DNA of 60,287 bases from an uncultured Eubacteriales bacterium (GCA_949299505.1 CASGAS010000004.1:1-60287); one strand, 5' to 3'. Positions 1 through 8,977 are shown, counted from the first letter of the stretch. Notes: a model not told the origin generated them from the sequence alone. Numbers and translations: made by a program.

Positions 1-1586
1 ACGCCGGTCTGCTTTTTCACCTGCTCGGCAAAGCGGACCTTGTTTTCCCGCTTGATTTCGCCGAGCGCCGCAAGCACGGTTTTGTCGTCCTTGTAGTCGC
101 GCAGCTTCAAAAGCGCGTCGCCGTGCAGCACATAGTCGTCGCCGATAAGGTCCGAAAGCAGCGCGGAAAGCTTCGGGTTCGCCTGACACAGCCAGCGCCG
201 GTGCGCAATGCCGTTGGTGACGTTTTGGAACTTGTTGGGCGTAAGCAGATAGAAGTCGTGGAACACGGAATCCTTGAGAATTTCGGAATGCAGCGCCGAA
301 ACGCCGTTTACCGAGTGCGAGCCCGCGACGCAGAGGTTCGCCATGCGCACCACGCCGTTGGAAATAATCGCCATGCGCTCAACGCGTTCGGCGTCGCCCG
401 TCGCCTGCCAGACAAAGCTGCGGAAGCGGTTGTCGATTTCCTTTGTAATCTGCCAGATGCGCGGCATCAGCCGGCGGTACAGGTCCTCCGGCCAGCACTC
501 GAGCGCCTCGGCCATGACGGTGTGGTTCGTATAGGCGACGGCGTTCGTCACGATTTTCCACGCGTCGTCCCAGCCGTAGCCGCACTCGTCAAGCAAAATG
601 CGCATGAGCTCCGGTATGGCGAGCGTCGGGTGCGTGTCGTTGATGTGAACGGCGACCTTGTCCGCGAAATTGTCCATGGTGCTGTAGACGCGCAGGTGGC
701 GGTGGACGATGTCCTGCACCGACGCAGAAACCAGGAAATACTGCTGCCGCAGCCGCAGGGACTTGCCCTCCGGGTGGTTGTCGGCGGGGTAGAGGACCTT
801 GGAAATGACCTCCGCCATCGCGTTCTGCTCCATCGCGCGCATATAGTCGCCCTGGTTAAACAGCGACATATCCAAAGCCGGCGCTTTCGCCGCCCACAGG
901 CGCAGGACGGAAATGCCCTTGCCGTCCTTGCCGGAGACGTACATATCGTACGGTACGGCCTGCACCGGGTGGTAGCCGACCTGCTCGACGTGGTGGAAGT
1001 CGCCGTCCCAGGATTCCTGCACGCCGCCCTCAAAGCGGACCTCCAGCGCGCTTTCCTCATGCGGGACAAGCCACACGTCGCCGCCGGGCAGCCAGAAATC
1101 GGGCAGCTCGGTCTGCCAGCCGTCGACAAGCTTCTGCTTGAAAATGCCGGCCTCGTAAAGGATGGAATACCCGCGCGCCGGATAGCCCTGTGTTGCAAGA
1201 CCGTCCAGGTAGCACGCGGCAAGCCGCCCGAGACCGCCGTTGCCAAGCCCCGCGTCCGGCTCGCATTCGTACAGGTTTTCCAGCTTCACGCCGTAGTCCG
1301 CCAGCACGCTTTGGAACACGTCGGTCAGGTTGAGGTTGTACAGGTTGTTCTTTAACGAACGGCCCATCAAAAACTCCATGCACAGGTAATAGACCTTTTT
1401 TGTGCCGGCCTTTGCGGCCTGCGCGGAAAAGTCCGCCCGGCCCGCGCTCATCATGTCGCGCAGAATCAGGGCGATGGCCTTGTAATACTGCTCGTCGGTC
1501 GCCTCCTCGGGCGAAACGCCCATGAAGTGGGAGAGCTTCGCTTCAAGCAGCTCTTTTGCTTTCTTCTTGGACAATGCGTAATTCAT
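1..1586 (-). CDS. glgP: glycogen/maltodextrin phosphorylase, 3' end cut by window
   Basis: Phosphorolyses alpha-1,4-glucan to glucose-1-phosphate in the cytoplasm. About 528 N-terminal residues are present; the PLP-binding C-terminal half lies outside the window. The N-terminal GT35 signatures are clear: MEFLMGRSLKNN, then GNGGLGRLAACYLDGLA, then a VHINDTHP motif and a KFQNVTNGIAHRRW stretch. The start is the ATG at 1584-1586, preceded by a GGAGG site seven bases upstream. A TTGCTA-17-TATTAT promoter lies at 1642-1670. It is transcribed divergently from the small gene at 1804. Family assignment is firm; glycogen versus maltodextrin preference cannot be told from this part. Confidence 0.95.
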   Translation of the reverse strand, partial: MNYALSKKKAKELLEAKLSHFMGVSPEEATDEQYYKAIALILRDMMSAGRADFSAQAAKAGTKKVYYLCMEFLMGRSLKNNLYNLNLTDVFQSVLADYGVKLENLYECEPDAGLGNGGLGRLAACYLDGLATQGYPARGYSILYEAGIFKQKLVDGWQTELPDFWLPGGDVWLVPHEESALEVRFEGGVQESWDGDFHHVEQVGYHPVQAVPYDMYVSGKDGKGISVLRLWAAKAPALDMSLFNQGDYMRAMEQNAMAEVISKVLYPADNHPEGKSLRLRQQYFLVSASVQDIVHRHLRVYSTMDNFADKVAVHINDTHPTLAIPELMRILLDECGYGWDDAWKIVTNAVAYTNHTVMAEALECWPEDLYRRLMPRIWQITKEIDNRFRSFVWQATGDAERVERMAIISNGVVRMANLCVAGSHSVNGVSALHSEILKDSVFHDFYLLTPNKFQNVTNGIAHRRWLCQANPKLSALLSDLIGDDYVLHGDALLKLRDYKDDKTVLAALGEIKRENKVRFAEQVKKQTG

Positions 1587-1641
1587 ACAAATCCTCCAAA
1601 ATATTTTCAAGAAACCAAGTTGGTGGATATTCTATTTGTAT

Positions 1642-1670
1642 ATAATATACTAATTCTCGCAAAATAGCAA
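1642..1670 (-). promoter_or_regulatory. promoter of glgP
   Basis: On the minus strand, -35 TTGCTA (1665-1670) and -10 TATTAT (1642-1647) are separated by 17 bases, about 55 bases upstream of the glgP start codon. Confidence 0.6.
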
Positions 1671-1735
1671 CCATAGGCAAAAGATTTCAGCGTTCTACAC
1701 AAAAACGATGCCGCCGTACCGAAGCGGCAAAAGCG

Positions 1736-1764
1736 TTGACAAGGAAAAAAGGGGGGGGTAAAAT
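1736..1764 (+). promoter_or_regulatory. promoter with G8 tract in the spacer
   Basis: TTGACA (1736-1741) and TAAAAT (1759-1764) are separated by exactly 17 bases. The 3' half of the spacer is a run of eight G (1751-1758) preceded by six A. Slippage in this run would change the spacer length and hence promoter strength. Confidence 0.65.
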
Positions 1765-1803
1765 AAAAGCAAGCGAACGAATCTTTTCAAAATAAGGAGG
1801 ACG

Positions 1804-2025
1804 ATGGGTATGCTCGCAGCGCTTTTGCTGTATCTGGTTTTCATCGTGGTGTGCGCGGTCATAGAAGACGCCCTGGTTTTGTTCGCCGGCATTCCGGCGG
1901 GGGTGGTGCTCATCGGCGGCATGCTGTATGTCTGCTACCGCAAGCTGCGCCGCATCGAAGAAAGGCTGCAAGCCCCGCCGCAGGAAGCGCAGGGAAAACC
2001 CGGGGCCGGGCAAGATTCTCCTTGA
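1804..2025 (+). CDS. small membrane protein of unknown function (73 aa)
   Basis: I do not recognise a family. The protein has two hydrophobic segments, roughly residues 3-22 and 25-46, with a short acidic turn (ED) between them. A basic and then Pro/Gln-rich tail of about 25 residues follows and should be cytoplasmic. A GGAGG site at 1796-1800 sits three bases before the ATG, and a good promoter lies at 1736-1764, so the gene is probably real despite its size. Its stop codon (2023-2025) overlaps the -35 box of the rpsO promoter, so the two units are packed together but separately promoted. Confidence 0.6.
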   Translation: MGMLAALLLYLVFIVVCAVIEDALVLFAGIPAGVVLIGGMLYVCYRKLRRIEERLQAPPQEAQGKPGAGQDSP

Positions 2026-2050
2026 CAAGGCGCAAAAGTCGGTATATAAT
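2022..2050 (+). promoter_or_regulatory. rpsO promoter
   Basis: A perfect TTGACA (2022-2027), 17-base spacer and TATAAT (2045-2050). The -35 box overlaps the stop codon of the preceding small gene. A leader of roughly 110 bases follows before rpsO. Confidence 0.9.
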
Positions 2051-2165
2051 AGCAACGCTGATTCGGCACGCACGGATTTTGGCGCAGACCCCGCAGGTGC
2101 GCGGGGTGTTCACCTAACCTTCTTCTGTGCTGCGCGACAGGCAAATTTCTAAAGAGGTGAAAAAC

Positions 2166-2429
2166 ATGACCAAGGAAGAAAAGCAGGCCATTATGGCCGA
2201 ATACGCCACCCATGAGGGCGACACCGGCTCGCCGGAGGTCCAGGTCGCGGTGCTCACGAAGCGGATTAACGATTTGACCGAGCACTTGAAGACCCACAAA
2301 AAGGACCATCACTCCCGCCGCGGGCTTTTGATGATGGTCGGTCACAGACGCAACCTGCTTGCGTATCTGCAAAAGACCGACATTGAGCGTTACCGTGCGC
2401 TCATCGCGAAACTCGGCATCCGCAAGTAA
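2166..2429 (+). CDS. rpsO: 30S ribosomal protein S15
   Basis: S15 binds 16S rRNA in the central domain of the small subunit. At 87 residues the length is the family norm. The hallmarks are present: [12 protein letters not shown] near residue 20, the [19 protein letters not shown] block, and [24 protein letters not shown] at the end. The start is the ATG at 2166 with an AAAGAGGTGA site upstream; an in-frame ATG at 2127 has no ribosome binding site. The leader of about 110 bases is long enough for the S15 autoregulatory fold known in other bacteria, but I cannot assign a specific structure. It is followed by a hairpin and then pnp, the classical rpsO-pnp order. Confidence 0.97.
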   Translation: MTKEEKQAIMAEYATHEGDTGSPEVQVAVLTKRINDLTEHLKTHKKDHHSRRGLLMMVGHRRNLLAYLQKTDIERYRALIAKLGIRK

Positions 2430-2437
2430 GAACCTGC

Positions 2438-2471
2438 AGGCAAGCGGCCTTCCAAAAAGGGCTGCTTGCCT
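2438..2471 (+). terminator. hairpin between rpsO and pnp (attenuator or processing site)
   Basis: AGGCAAGC (2438-2445) pairs with GCTTGCCT (2464-2471), and the stem extends inward by GGCC/GGCT pairing. The following run (CTCTTTGCGTTTG) is only weakly U-rich, so partial termination or RNase cleavage is more likely than a full stop. In well-studied bacteria the rpsO-pnp junction is also structured and processed. Confidence 0.55.
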
Positions 2472-2645
2472 CTCTTTGCGTTTGCCGCAGCAAGGCTGCA
2501 TCCGCCGGAGGCGCTGGGGGTGTTTAGCGGTAAATGGAGCTTTCCGCCAAAACGGGCGGACGGCCGCATTTATTGCTAAAAACCGAAAGCCGCTTCCGAG
2601 GAAATAAATTTTGCAGGAAACTGCATGTAAGGAAGAGGTAAGGCA

Positions 2646-4820
2646 ATGTTTTTCAAGGACTTCAAACGCTTTGAGACCGAGCTTGCCGGCCGTCCGCTCG
2701 TCGTAGAGGTCGGCAAAATGGCGCAGCTCGCAGGCGGCAGCTGCATGGTCCGCTACGGCGAGACCGAGATTCTCTGCACCGCCACCATGTCCGCAAAGCC
2801 CCGCGACGGCATCGACTTTTTCCCGCTGTCCGTGGATTTTGAGGAAAAGCTCTATTCCGTCGGCCGCATCCCCGGTTCGTTTTTGCGCCGGGAGGGCCGC
2901 GCTTCGGAAAAGGCGACGCTTGCCGCCCGGCTTATCGACCGGCCCATTCGTCCGCTGTTCCCGAAGGATATGCGCAACGACGTCGGCGTTGTGGCGACGG
3001 TCATGTCCGTCGACCCCGACTGCGCGCCGGACGTAACCGCGATGATCGGCGTCTCCGTGGCCATCAGCATTTCCGAAATCCCGTGGGACGGCCCGATAAG
3101 CGGCGTTTCCGTCGGCCTTGTGGACGGCGAATACGTCATCAACCCCACCGCCGCGCAGCGTGAAAAATCGCAGATGGCGGTCACCGTCGCGTCGACCGAC
3201 TCCCTTGTCGCCATGATCGAAGCGGGCGCCAACGAAGTGACGAACGACGAAATGTACGACGGCATCATGTTCGGCCACCAGGCGAACCAGAAGATTGTCG
3301 AGTTCATTAAGGGTATCCGCGCCGAGGTCGGCAAGGAAAAGGTCGAATTCCCGTCGAACGACCCGTCGGCCGAGCTTTACGAGGCGGTCAAGGAGTTCGC
3401 CATTGCAGACGTCCGCGCCGCGCTCGACACCGACGACAAGCGCATCCGCGACGAACGGCTCAAGCCCGTGTACGAGGCCGTGCACGAGAAGTTCGACGAG
3501 CAGTTCCCCGAGGAAGCCGACAAAATCGACGACTGCCTGTACAAATTGCAGAAATTCGTGGTGCGCCGCTGGCTTTTGGACGACGGCAAGCGCGTGGACG
3601 GCCGCGGCATTGACGAAATCCGTCCCTTGAACGCCGAGGTCGACCTGCTTTCGCGCGTCCACGGCTCGGGCCTGTTTACCCGCGGGCAGACGCAGTGCCT
3701 GTCCATTACGACCTTAGGGCCCATGAGCAGCGCCCAGCTTTTGGACGGCATCGACAGCCAGACCGAAAAGCGCTATATGCACCACTACAACTTCCCGTCC
3801 TACTCCGTGGGCGAGACCCGTCCCTCCCGCGGCCCCGGCCGGCGCGAAATCGGCCACGGCGCGCTTGCGGAACGCGCGCTGCTGCCCGTTATCCCGTCGG
3901 TGGAGGAGTTCCCCTACGTCATTCGCGTCGTGTCCGAGGTCCTGTCCTCCAACGGCTCGACTTCGCAGGGCTCCATCTGCGGCTCCACGCTGTCTCTGAT
4001 GGCGGCGGGCGTGCCGATTAAGGCGCCCGTGGCGGGTATTTCCTGCGGCCTTGTGACGGAGGGCGACCGCTTCATGACGATGGTCGACATCCAGGGCGTC
4101 GAGGACTTCTTCGGCGACATGGACTTCAAGGTTGCCGGCACGAAAAAGGGCATTACCGCTATTCAGATGGATTTGAAGATTCACGGCCTGACGCCGGCGA
4201 TTATCCGCGAAGCGCTCGACAAGACCTACGCCGCGCGCTGCTATATCCTCGATGAGATTATGCTGCCCGTTATTGCCGAGCCGCGCAAGGAGCTTTCCAA
4301 GTGGGCGCCCAAGATGCTCACGACGCACATCGACCCCGACAAGATCGGCGACGTTATCGGCAAGCAGGGCAAGGTCATCCAGAAGATCTGCGCCGAGTGC
4401 GACTGCAAAATCGACGTCAACGAGGACGGCCAGGTGTTCGTCTCTTCGGTCGATTTGGAGAACGCGAAAAAGGCCGTGTTCATTGTCGACACGATTGCGA
4501 ACGGTCCCGAGACCGGCGCCATCTACAAGGGCGTCGTGACCCGGCTTATGAGCTTCGGCGTGTTCGTGGAAATTGTGCCGGGCGTTGAGGGCATGGTGCA
4601 CATCAGCCATCTCGACGTCAAGCGCACCGAGCGCGTCGAGGACGTCGTCAACGTCGGCGACGAAATCATCGTCAAGGTGCTCCCGCGCGACGAGCAGGGC
4701 CGCCTCAATCTCTCCCGCCGCGAGGCGCTTATCGAGGTCGAGGGCCTGACGCCGGAAAATGAAATCTCCGACCGCCGTCCGCCGCGCCGCGACCACCGCC
4801 GCCCGCGCTACGACAAATAA
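2646..4820 (+). CDS. pnp: polyribonucleotide nucleotidyltransferase (PNPase)
   Basis: A 3'-5' phosphorolytic exoribonuclease, active as a trimer and partner of the RNA degradosome. At 724 residues the length is normal. Two RNase PH-like domains (about 1-220 and 300-540) flank an alpha-helical linker. A KH domain follows (DKIGDVIGKQGKVIQKI near residue 565), then an S1 domain (GVVTRLMSFGVFVEIVPG near 625), and a basic RRPPRRDHRR tail. The catalytic-side motif GRREIGHGALAERAL is intact. The ATG at 2646 follows an AGGAAGAGGTAA site. It lies downstream of rpsO and ends at a strong terminator. The 215-base gap between rpsO and pnp holds only the hairpin at 2438. Confidence 0.97.
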   Translation: MFFKDFKRFETELAGRPLVVEVGKMAQLAGGSCMVRYGETEILCTATMSAKPRDGIDFFPLSVDFEEKLYSVGRIPGSFLRREGRASEKATLAARLIDRPIRPLFPKDMRNDVGVVATVMSVDPDCAPDVTAMIGVSVAISISEIPWDGPISGVSVGLVDGEYVINPTAAQREKSQMAVTVASTDSLVAMIEAGANEVTNDEMYDGIMFGHQANQKIVEFIKGIRAEVGKEKVEFPSNDPSAELYEAVKEFAIADVRAALDTDDKRIRDERLKPVYEAVHEKFDEQFPEEADKIDDCLYKLQKFVVRRWLLDDGKRVDGRGIDEIRPLNAEVDLLSRVHGSGLFTRGQTQCLSITTLGPMSSAQLLDGIDSQTEKRYMHHYNFPSYSVGETRPSRGPGRREIGHGALAERALLPVIPSVEEFPYVIRVVSEVLSSNGSTSQGSICGSTLSLMAAGVPIKAPVAGISCGLVTEGDRFMTMVDIQGVEDFFGDMDFKVAGTKKGITAIQMDLKIHGLTPAIIREALDKTYAARCYILDEIMLPVIAEPRKELSKWAPKMLTTHIDPDKIGDVIGKQGKVIQKICAECDCKIDVNEDGQVFVSSVDLENAKKAVFIVDTIANGPETGAIYKGVVTRLMSFGVFVEIVPGVEGMVHISHLDVKRTERVEDVVNVGDEIIVKVLPRDEQGRLNLSRREALIEVEGLTPENEISDRRPPRRDHRRPRYDK

Positions 4821-4836
4821 CAACGCTGCAAAGCAA

Positions 4837-4872
4837 AGCCCCGGAAGGCCGAAGCCTTCCGGGGCTGTTTTT
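4837..4872 (+). terminator. rho-independent terminator of pnp
   Basis: AGCCCCGGAAGGC (4837-4849), loop CGAA, GCCTTCCGGGGCT (4854-4866), then GTTTTT. A perfect 13-bp stem. Confidence 0.93.
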
Positions 4873-4889
4873 ATGCTTGCGTCCGGGCT

Positions 4890-6260
4890 TTACGCCTGCT
4901 CGATTTTGCGCAGCGCCCGCTTGAATCGAAACGCGAACAGCACGGCGGTAAAGACGATGGCGCAGAAGTCCGCGACGGGCTCCGCAATGTAGACGGCGGT
5001 CGTGCCGTCCGTGGGCAGACAGTGCGGCAGCAGGTAAATAAGCGGCAGCAGCAAAACGAACTTGCGCACAACCGCAACGGCGATGGACTCCTTGGCCCGC
5101 CCGAGCGAGGTGAAGGTCATCTGACACGCCATCTGGACGCCGAACAGCCCCAGCGCGGCGGTGTAGATGCGCAGCGCCGGCGCGGTGAAGTCGAGCAGCG
5201 CGGCGTCGGAGGTGAACATGGCCGCGAACGCCCGCGGGAAAAGCTGAACGCAGAGCCACAGCGCCAGCGAATACGCAAGGCTTGCAGCCAGCAGCAGCCG
5301 GTACGCCTTTTTGACGCGGCCGGCGTCCTTGGCGCCGTAGTTATAGCTGATGATGGGCTGCGCGCCCTGGCCGAGGCCCTGCATGGGCAGCATGGCGAAC
5401 TGCATGACGCTGCTTAAAATGGTCATGGCGCCTACGGCGACGTCGCCGCCGTACCGCAGCAGCGACGCGTTGAAGCAGACGGTGATGACGCTTTCGCTTG
5501 CCTGCATGATAAAGGTCGAAAGGCCTAAGGCAAGGCTCGGGAACAAAAGCTTCGGGGCAAAGCGCATTTGCCGCAGCCGCAGCCGCCAGACTGTTTTGCG
5601 CCCGCAAAGGAAGCACACGACCCAGACGCACGACATTGCCTGCGACAAAATGGTCGCCAGCGCCGCCCCGCGCACGCCCATGCCGAACCCGAAGATGAAC
5701 ACGGGGTCGAGCACAATGTTCGCGACCGCGCCGATGAGTACCGAAAGCATCCCGGTTTTGGTAAAGCCCTGCGCCGTGATAAAGGCGTTTAAGCCCAGCG
5801 TCAGCTGGACGAACACGGTGCCGAGCGCGTAGATATTCATGTAGTCGAGCGCATAGCCGATGGTGTTTTCGCTGGCGCCGAACGCCATAAGCAGCCTGCG
5901 GTTCCAAACAAGCAGCGCCGCCGTGAGCACGGCGGAAATGACAAGCTGCGCCAAAAGGCAGTTGCCCATCGTCTTTTCGGCGGCGTCGTTGTCGCCGCGC
6001 CCCATAAAAATAGAAGCGCGCGGCGCCCCGCCGTTGCCGACGAGCGCCGCGAACGCGGAGACAATCATAATGAGCGGCAGGCAGACCCCGACCCCGGTCA
6101 ACGCCGCGGCGCCGATTTCGGGAATGTGCCCGATGTAAATGCGGTCCACGATGTTGTAAAGCATGTTGATGATTTGCGCGGCCACGGTGGGCAGCGCAAG
6201 ACGCAGCAGCAGCTTGCCGACGGGGGCGGTTCCCAGAAAATTCCTCCTGCCCTCAGCCAT
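4890..6260 (-). CDS. MATE-family multidrug/cation antiporter
   Basis: A 456-residue polytopic inner membrane protein of the MATE family, which exports organic cations or drugs using Na+ or H+ gradients. The MATE/NorM layout is clear: about 12 hydrophobic segments, the N-terminal APVGKLLLRLALPTVAAQIINMLYN entry, then DRIYIGHIP and repeated ALTGVGVCLPL-type segments, with the GAQPIISYNYGAKD motif in the second half. The start is the ATG at 6260 behind CGGAGGAAACGCC. It overlaps the last eight bases of the upstream marR-like gene, so the two are translationally coupled and the pump is probably under MarR control. The substrate is unknown. Confidence 0.93.
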   Translation of the reverse strand: MAEGRRNFLGTAPVGKLLLRLALPTVAAQIINMLYNIVDRIYIGHIPEIGAAALTGVGVCLPLIMIVSAFAALVGNGGAPRASIFMGRGDNDAAEKTMGNCLLAQLVISAVLTAALLVWNRRLLMAFGASENTIGYALDYMNIYALGTVFVQLTLGLNAFITAQGFTKTGMLSVLIGAVANIVLDPVFIFGFGMGVRGAALATILSQAMSCVWVVCFLCGRKTVWRLRLRQMRFAPKLLFPSLALGLSTFIMQASESVITVCFNASLLRYGGDVAVGAMTILSSVMQFAMLPMQGLGQGAQPIISYNYGAKDAGRVKKAYRLLLAASLAYSLALWLCVQLFPRAFAAMFTSDAALLDFTAPALRIYTAALGLFGVQMACQMTFTSLGRAKESIAVAVVRKFVLLLPLIYLLPHCLPTDGTTAVYIAEPVADFCAIVFTAVLFAFRFKRALRKIEQA

Positions 6261-6702
6261 GGCGTTTCCTCCGGCGCATGGCGATATAGGCGTTGTCCTC
6301 CAGCCGCAGCACAAGCGCGTGGAACTGCCGAAGCTCCGCACGGGAAAACCCGTCGGTAAGCTCGGCAAACAGGTCGTCGAAAATCTGCTCCACGTCGCGC
6401 ACAATGCCGTCGGCGGCTTCCGTCAGGCGGAGCCGCAGGCTGCGGCGGTCATAGGCGTCGGTCTGGCGTTCCATCAGGCCCTTTTCCACAAGCCCGTCGA
6501 CCGCGGTCGAAATGTTGCCCTTGGAAAGCATGCGAAGCTGCGAAATCTGGGCGGCGGTGTTTTTGTCCGGGTTGTTGCAAAGGAAGCTGATGACGGCCGC
6601 TTGGGTGTTGCTTAAATCGTAGCGGCGGCAGACCGTTTTGAGCATGGACTCGTGCAGCTTCACAATGCAGCGCATGCAGTTGAGATACTCTGTGGTTTTC
6701 AT
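6253..6702 (-). CDS. MarR-family transcriptional regulator
   Basis: A winged-helix repressor of about 149 residues. The recognition region (TQAAVISFLCNNPDKNTAAQISQLRMLSKGNISTAVDGLVEKGLMER) is followed by the wing motif DAYDRRSLRLRLTEAA, which is typical of MarR. The start ATG at 6702 has a GGAGG site; an earlier in-frame codon at 6765 lacks one. It is the first gene of a two-gene operon with the MATE pump. The promoter at 6768-6795 contains an inverted repeat over the -35 box, consistent with autorepression relieved by a pump substrate. Confidence 0.93.
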   Translation of the reverse strand: MKTTEYLNCMRCIVKLHESMLKTVCRRYDLSNTQAAVISFLCNNPDKNTAAQISQLRMLSKGNISTAVDGLVEKGLMERQTDAYDRRSLRLRLTEAADGIVRDVEQIFDDLFAELTDGFSRAELRQFHALVLRLEDNAYIAMRRRKRHG

Positions 6703-6767
6703 AACATCCTCCATAAAAGAACAAATCCCCCCTAATTTTGGTTCCCAATCGAACAAAACCAACATAT

Positions 6768-6797
6768 ATTATACATTTCGGTTGTATTTTGTCAACC
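6768..6797 (-). promoter_or_regulatory. marR-MATE promoter with overlapping operator
   Basis: On the minus strand, -35 TTGACA (6790-6795), 16-base spacer and -10 TATAAT (6768-6773). An inverted repeat GGTTG (6780-6784) N8 CAACC (6793-6797) covers the -35 box and upstream spacer. This is a plausible MarR dimer site. Confidence 0.7.
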
Positions 6798-6886
6798 ATT
6801 TTTTTGAAATTTTCGACGCGCTTCTCCATTGACTTTATTGGGCGCATTTGTTAGACTGAAAACAGACCACTTCGGGAGGAGATACC

Positions 6887-8977
6887 ATGTCGAAAAAGAA
6901 AATCGTTCTGCTCTGCGTCGCGCTCGCCGTGCTGCTGGCGGTCGGGCTGACGCTGTATTTTACGCTGCGCACCGGCGGGCCGTACACGGGCCGCGTGACG
7001 CTGGCTTCCTCCGGGGAGGGGCTTGCGAACGTAAGCGTCACGGACGGGCGCAACGTCGTCAAGACCGCCGAGGACGGCAGCTTCACCCTGCCCGGCTACC
7101 GCAAAACGCGGTTCATTACCGTGACCGCCCCGGCGGGCTACTGGACGGAGCAATACTATATCCCGGCGTCCGGCGACACGGAAAGCTATGATTTCACGCT
7201 CGAAGAATCCGACATCCCGGCCGGCGCGGCGCACACGTTTTTGCAGATTTCCGACACCGAAATCGGCGAAGGCGGCGTCGGCGAATGGATAGACCATGTC
7301 AAAGGCCTTGCCGACGAGCTGGAGCCCGCGTTTTTGGTGCACACGGGCGACCTGTGCTATGAAGCGGGGATAAAGCGCCATATCGAGGATATGAACACCG
7401 AAAACATGGGCCTGCCCGTTCGCTACCTGCTGGGCAACCACGACTATGTCGACGGCAAATACGGCGAGGAGCTGTTTGAAAGCCTGTACGGCCCGACCTG
7501 GTATTCGTTCGAGGTCGGCAACGTCCACTACGTCGTCACGCCCTTCGGCCCCGGCGGCGATGTAAAATCGGGCTACAGCGCGGACGACCGCTGGCGCTGG
7601 CTTGCAAACGACCTGGAAAATACCGACCCGGACATGAAGGTCGTCATGTTCAACCACACCAAATCCCCGAGCGAGAATTATGTGCTCGAATTTGACCGCA
7701 AGGAACTCGACCTGAAAGCGCACAATCTCATCGCCTGGGTGTACGGGCATTATCATTATAATTATGTGCAGGAAAACGACGGCGTTCTGAACATTTCCAC
7801 CGCCCGCCCGGACTGCGGCGGCATCGACTCGTCGGCGAGCGGCACGCGGCTGATTTCCATCGCCGAGGACGGGACGGTCACGACGCAGATGTATTACTAT
7901 AATCTGCCCGAAACGCCGGCCGCGGTGGAAAACGCCGCCTTTACCGTGCAGCTGGAGGGCAACGTCCTGTTCTGCGACACGGTGCTCGACGGCGGCAAGG
8001 TCTACACCGCCACGGTGGACGACGACTGGCCGCGGCGCTGCGGCGTCTACTGCCTGGACGCTTCGACCGGCGCGGTCGCCTGGTTCTATGAAACCGTCAA
8101 CTCCGTCAAAAACAATATCGTTGTCCGCGACGGGCGCGTCTATGCGCAGGACTGCGAGGGCAACGTCTACTGCCTGGACGCCGGGACCGGCAAGGCGCTT
8201 TGGCAAAGCCGGGTCGAGCTTGGCACCGGCCTTGCCGCCAGCAGCGGCATCGCGCTGGACGACGGCGTGCTTTACGCGGGCTGCGCAGCCGGCGTAGCCG
8301 CCCTTTCGGCCGAAACGGGCGAAACCGTTTGGGAAAATGTCCGCAACCGCGGCGAAGGCTCTCCGGCGGAATTCGTCGTGCTGGGCGACAAGCTGCTGGT
8401 CAGCTCCCACTGGGACGCGCTTGTCGCACTGGACAAGACGACCGGGAAGGAGCTTTGGAAAAACAGCGACGAGGACGTGCGCTTCCGCAGCTCGACGCCG
8501 GTCGCCATAGACGACGCGACCATTTTGGTGGCGGATGACGACGCGGTGGCGCTGCTCGACGCGGCCACGGGCGAAATCAAGCAGAAAACGGTGTTGGAGG
8601 AAAAATCGCTTTCCTCCAGCGCGCAGCCGGTCCTGGCGGACGGCGTGGCGTATATTCCAACGTCCGACAGCGGCCTGCTTGCGGTGTCCCTTGCGGATGG
8701 CAGCGTGCTGTGGCAGGCGGAGGTCAGCGGCGCGATGGTCTTTACCGCGCCCTATACGAACGGCGATGCCGAAACGGTGGAAAGCACGCCGGTCCTTTTG
8801 GACGGGCAGCTCTGGTTCGGTGCTTCGGACGGCAACGTCTATTGTGTGGACGCCGCGGACGGCAGCGTTGTAAAAACCTATGCGGTCGGCGCGCCGGTGT
8901 TCGGCAAGGTCGCCGTAACTGCGGACAGCGTCTATGGCGCGGACTTCTCCGGCCGCGTGTTCCGCATTACCCGGTAA
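6887..8977 (+). CDS. exported metallophosphoesterase fused to a PQQ-type beta-propeller
   Basis: 696 residues. A basic start and one hydrophobic helix (about residues 5-26) anchor or export the protein. A carboxypeptidase-regulatory-like beta-sandwich follows (about 33-105). Next is a calcineurin-like phosphoesterase domain (about 115-345) with GD (154-155), GNHD (183-186), NH (256-257) and GHYH (287-290). The first metal motif reads ISDTEI (121-126), so the usual D-x-H has Glu in place of His. From about 350 to the end there are repeated 'YCLDA..G...W' strands typical of PQQ-like propellers. A TTGACT-17-TAGACT promoter lies at 6829-6857 and GGGAGGAG precedes the ATG. The substrate is unknown; a phosphodiester or phosphorylated polymer at the cell surface is the general expectation. 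Confidence 0.85.
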   Translation: MSKKKIVLLCVALAVLLAVGLTLYFTLRTGGPYTGRVTLASSGEGLANVSVTDGRNVVKTAEDGSFTLPGYRKTRFITVTAPAGYWTEQYYIPASGDTESYDFTLEESDIPAGAAHTFLQISDTEIGEGGVGEWIDHVKGLADELEPAFLVHTGDLCYEAGIKRHIEDMNTENMGLPVRYLLGNHDYVDGKYGEELFESLYGPTWYSFEVGNVHYVVTPFGPGGDVKSGYSADDRWRWLANDLENTDPDMKVVMFNHTKSPSENYVLEFDRKELDLKAHNLIAWVYGHYHYNYVQENDGVLNISTARPDCGGIDSSASGTRLISIAEDGTVTTQMYYYNLPETPAAVENAAFTVQLEGNVLFCDTVLDGGKVYTATVDDDWPRRCGVYCLDASTGAVAWFYETVNSVKNNIVVRDGRVYAQDCEGNVYCLDAGTGKALWQSRVELGTGLAASSGIALDDGVLYAGCAAGVAALSAETGETVWENVRNRGEGSPAEFVVLGDKLLVSSHWDALVALDKTTGKELWKNSDEDVRFRSSTPVAIDDATILVADDDAVALLDAATGEIKQKTVLEEKSLSSSAQPVLADGVAYIPTSDSGLLAVSLADGSVLWQAEVSGAMVFTAPYTNGDAETVESTPVLLDGQLWFGASDGNVYCVDAADGSVVKTYAVGAPVFGKVAVTADSVYGADFSGRVFRITR

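Noticed and set aside
123-1355. 410-aa rightward ORF over glgP
   Set aside because: Shadow of the glycogen phosphorylase gene; biased composition, no RBS, no family match.
1935-3662. 575-aa leftward ORF across rpsO and pnp
   Set aside because: Antisense shadow of two certain genes, created by GC-rich third positions.
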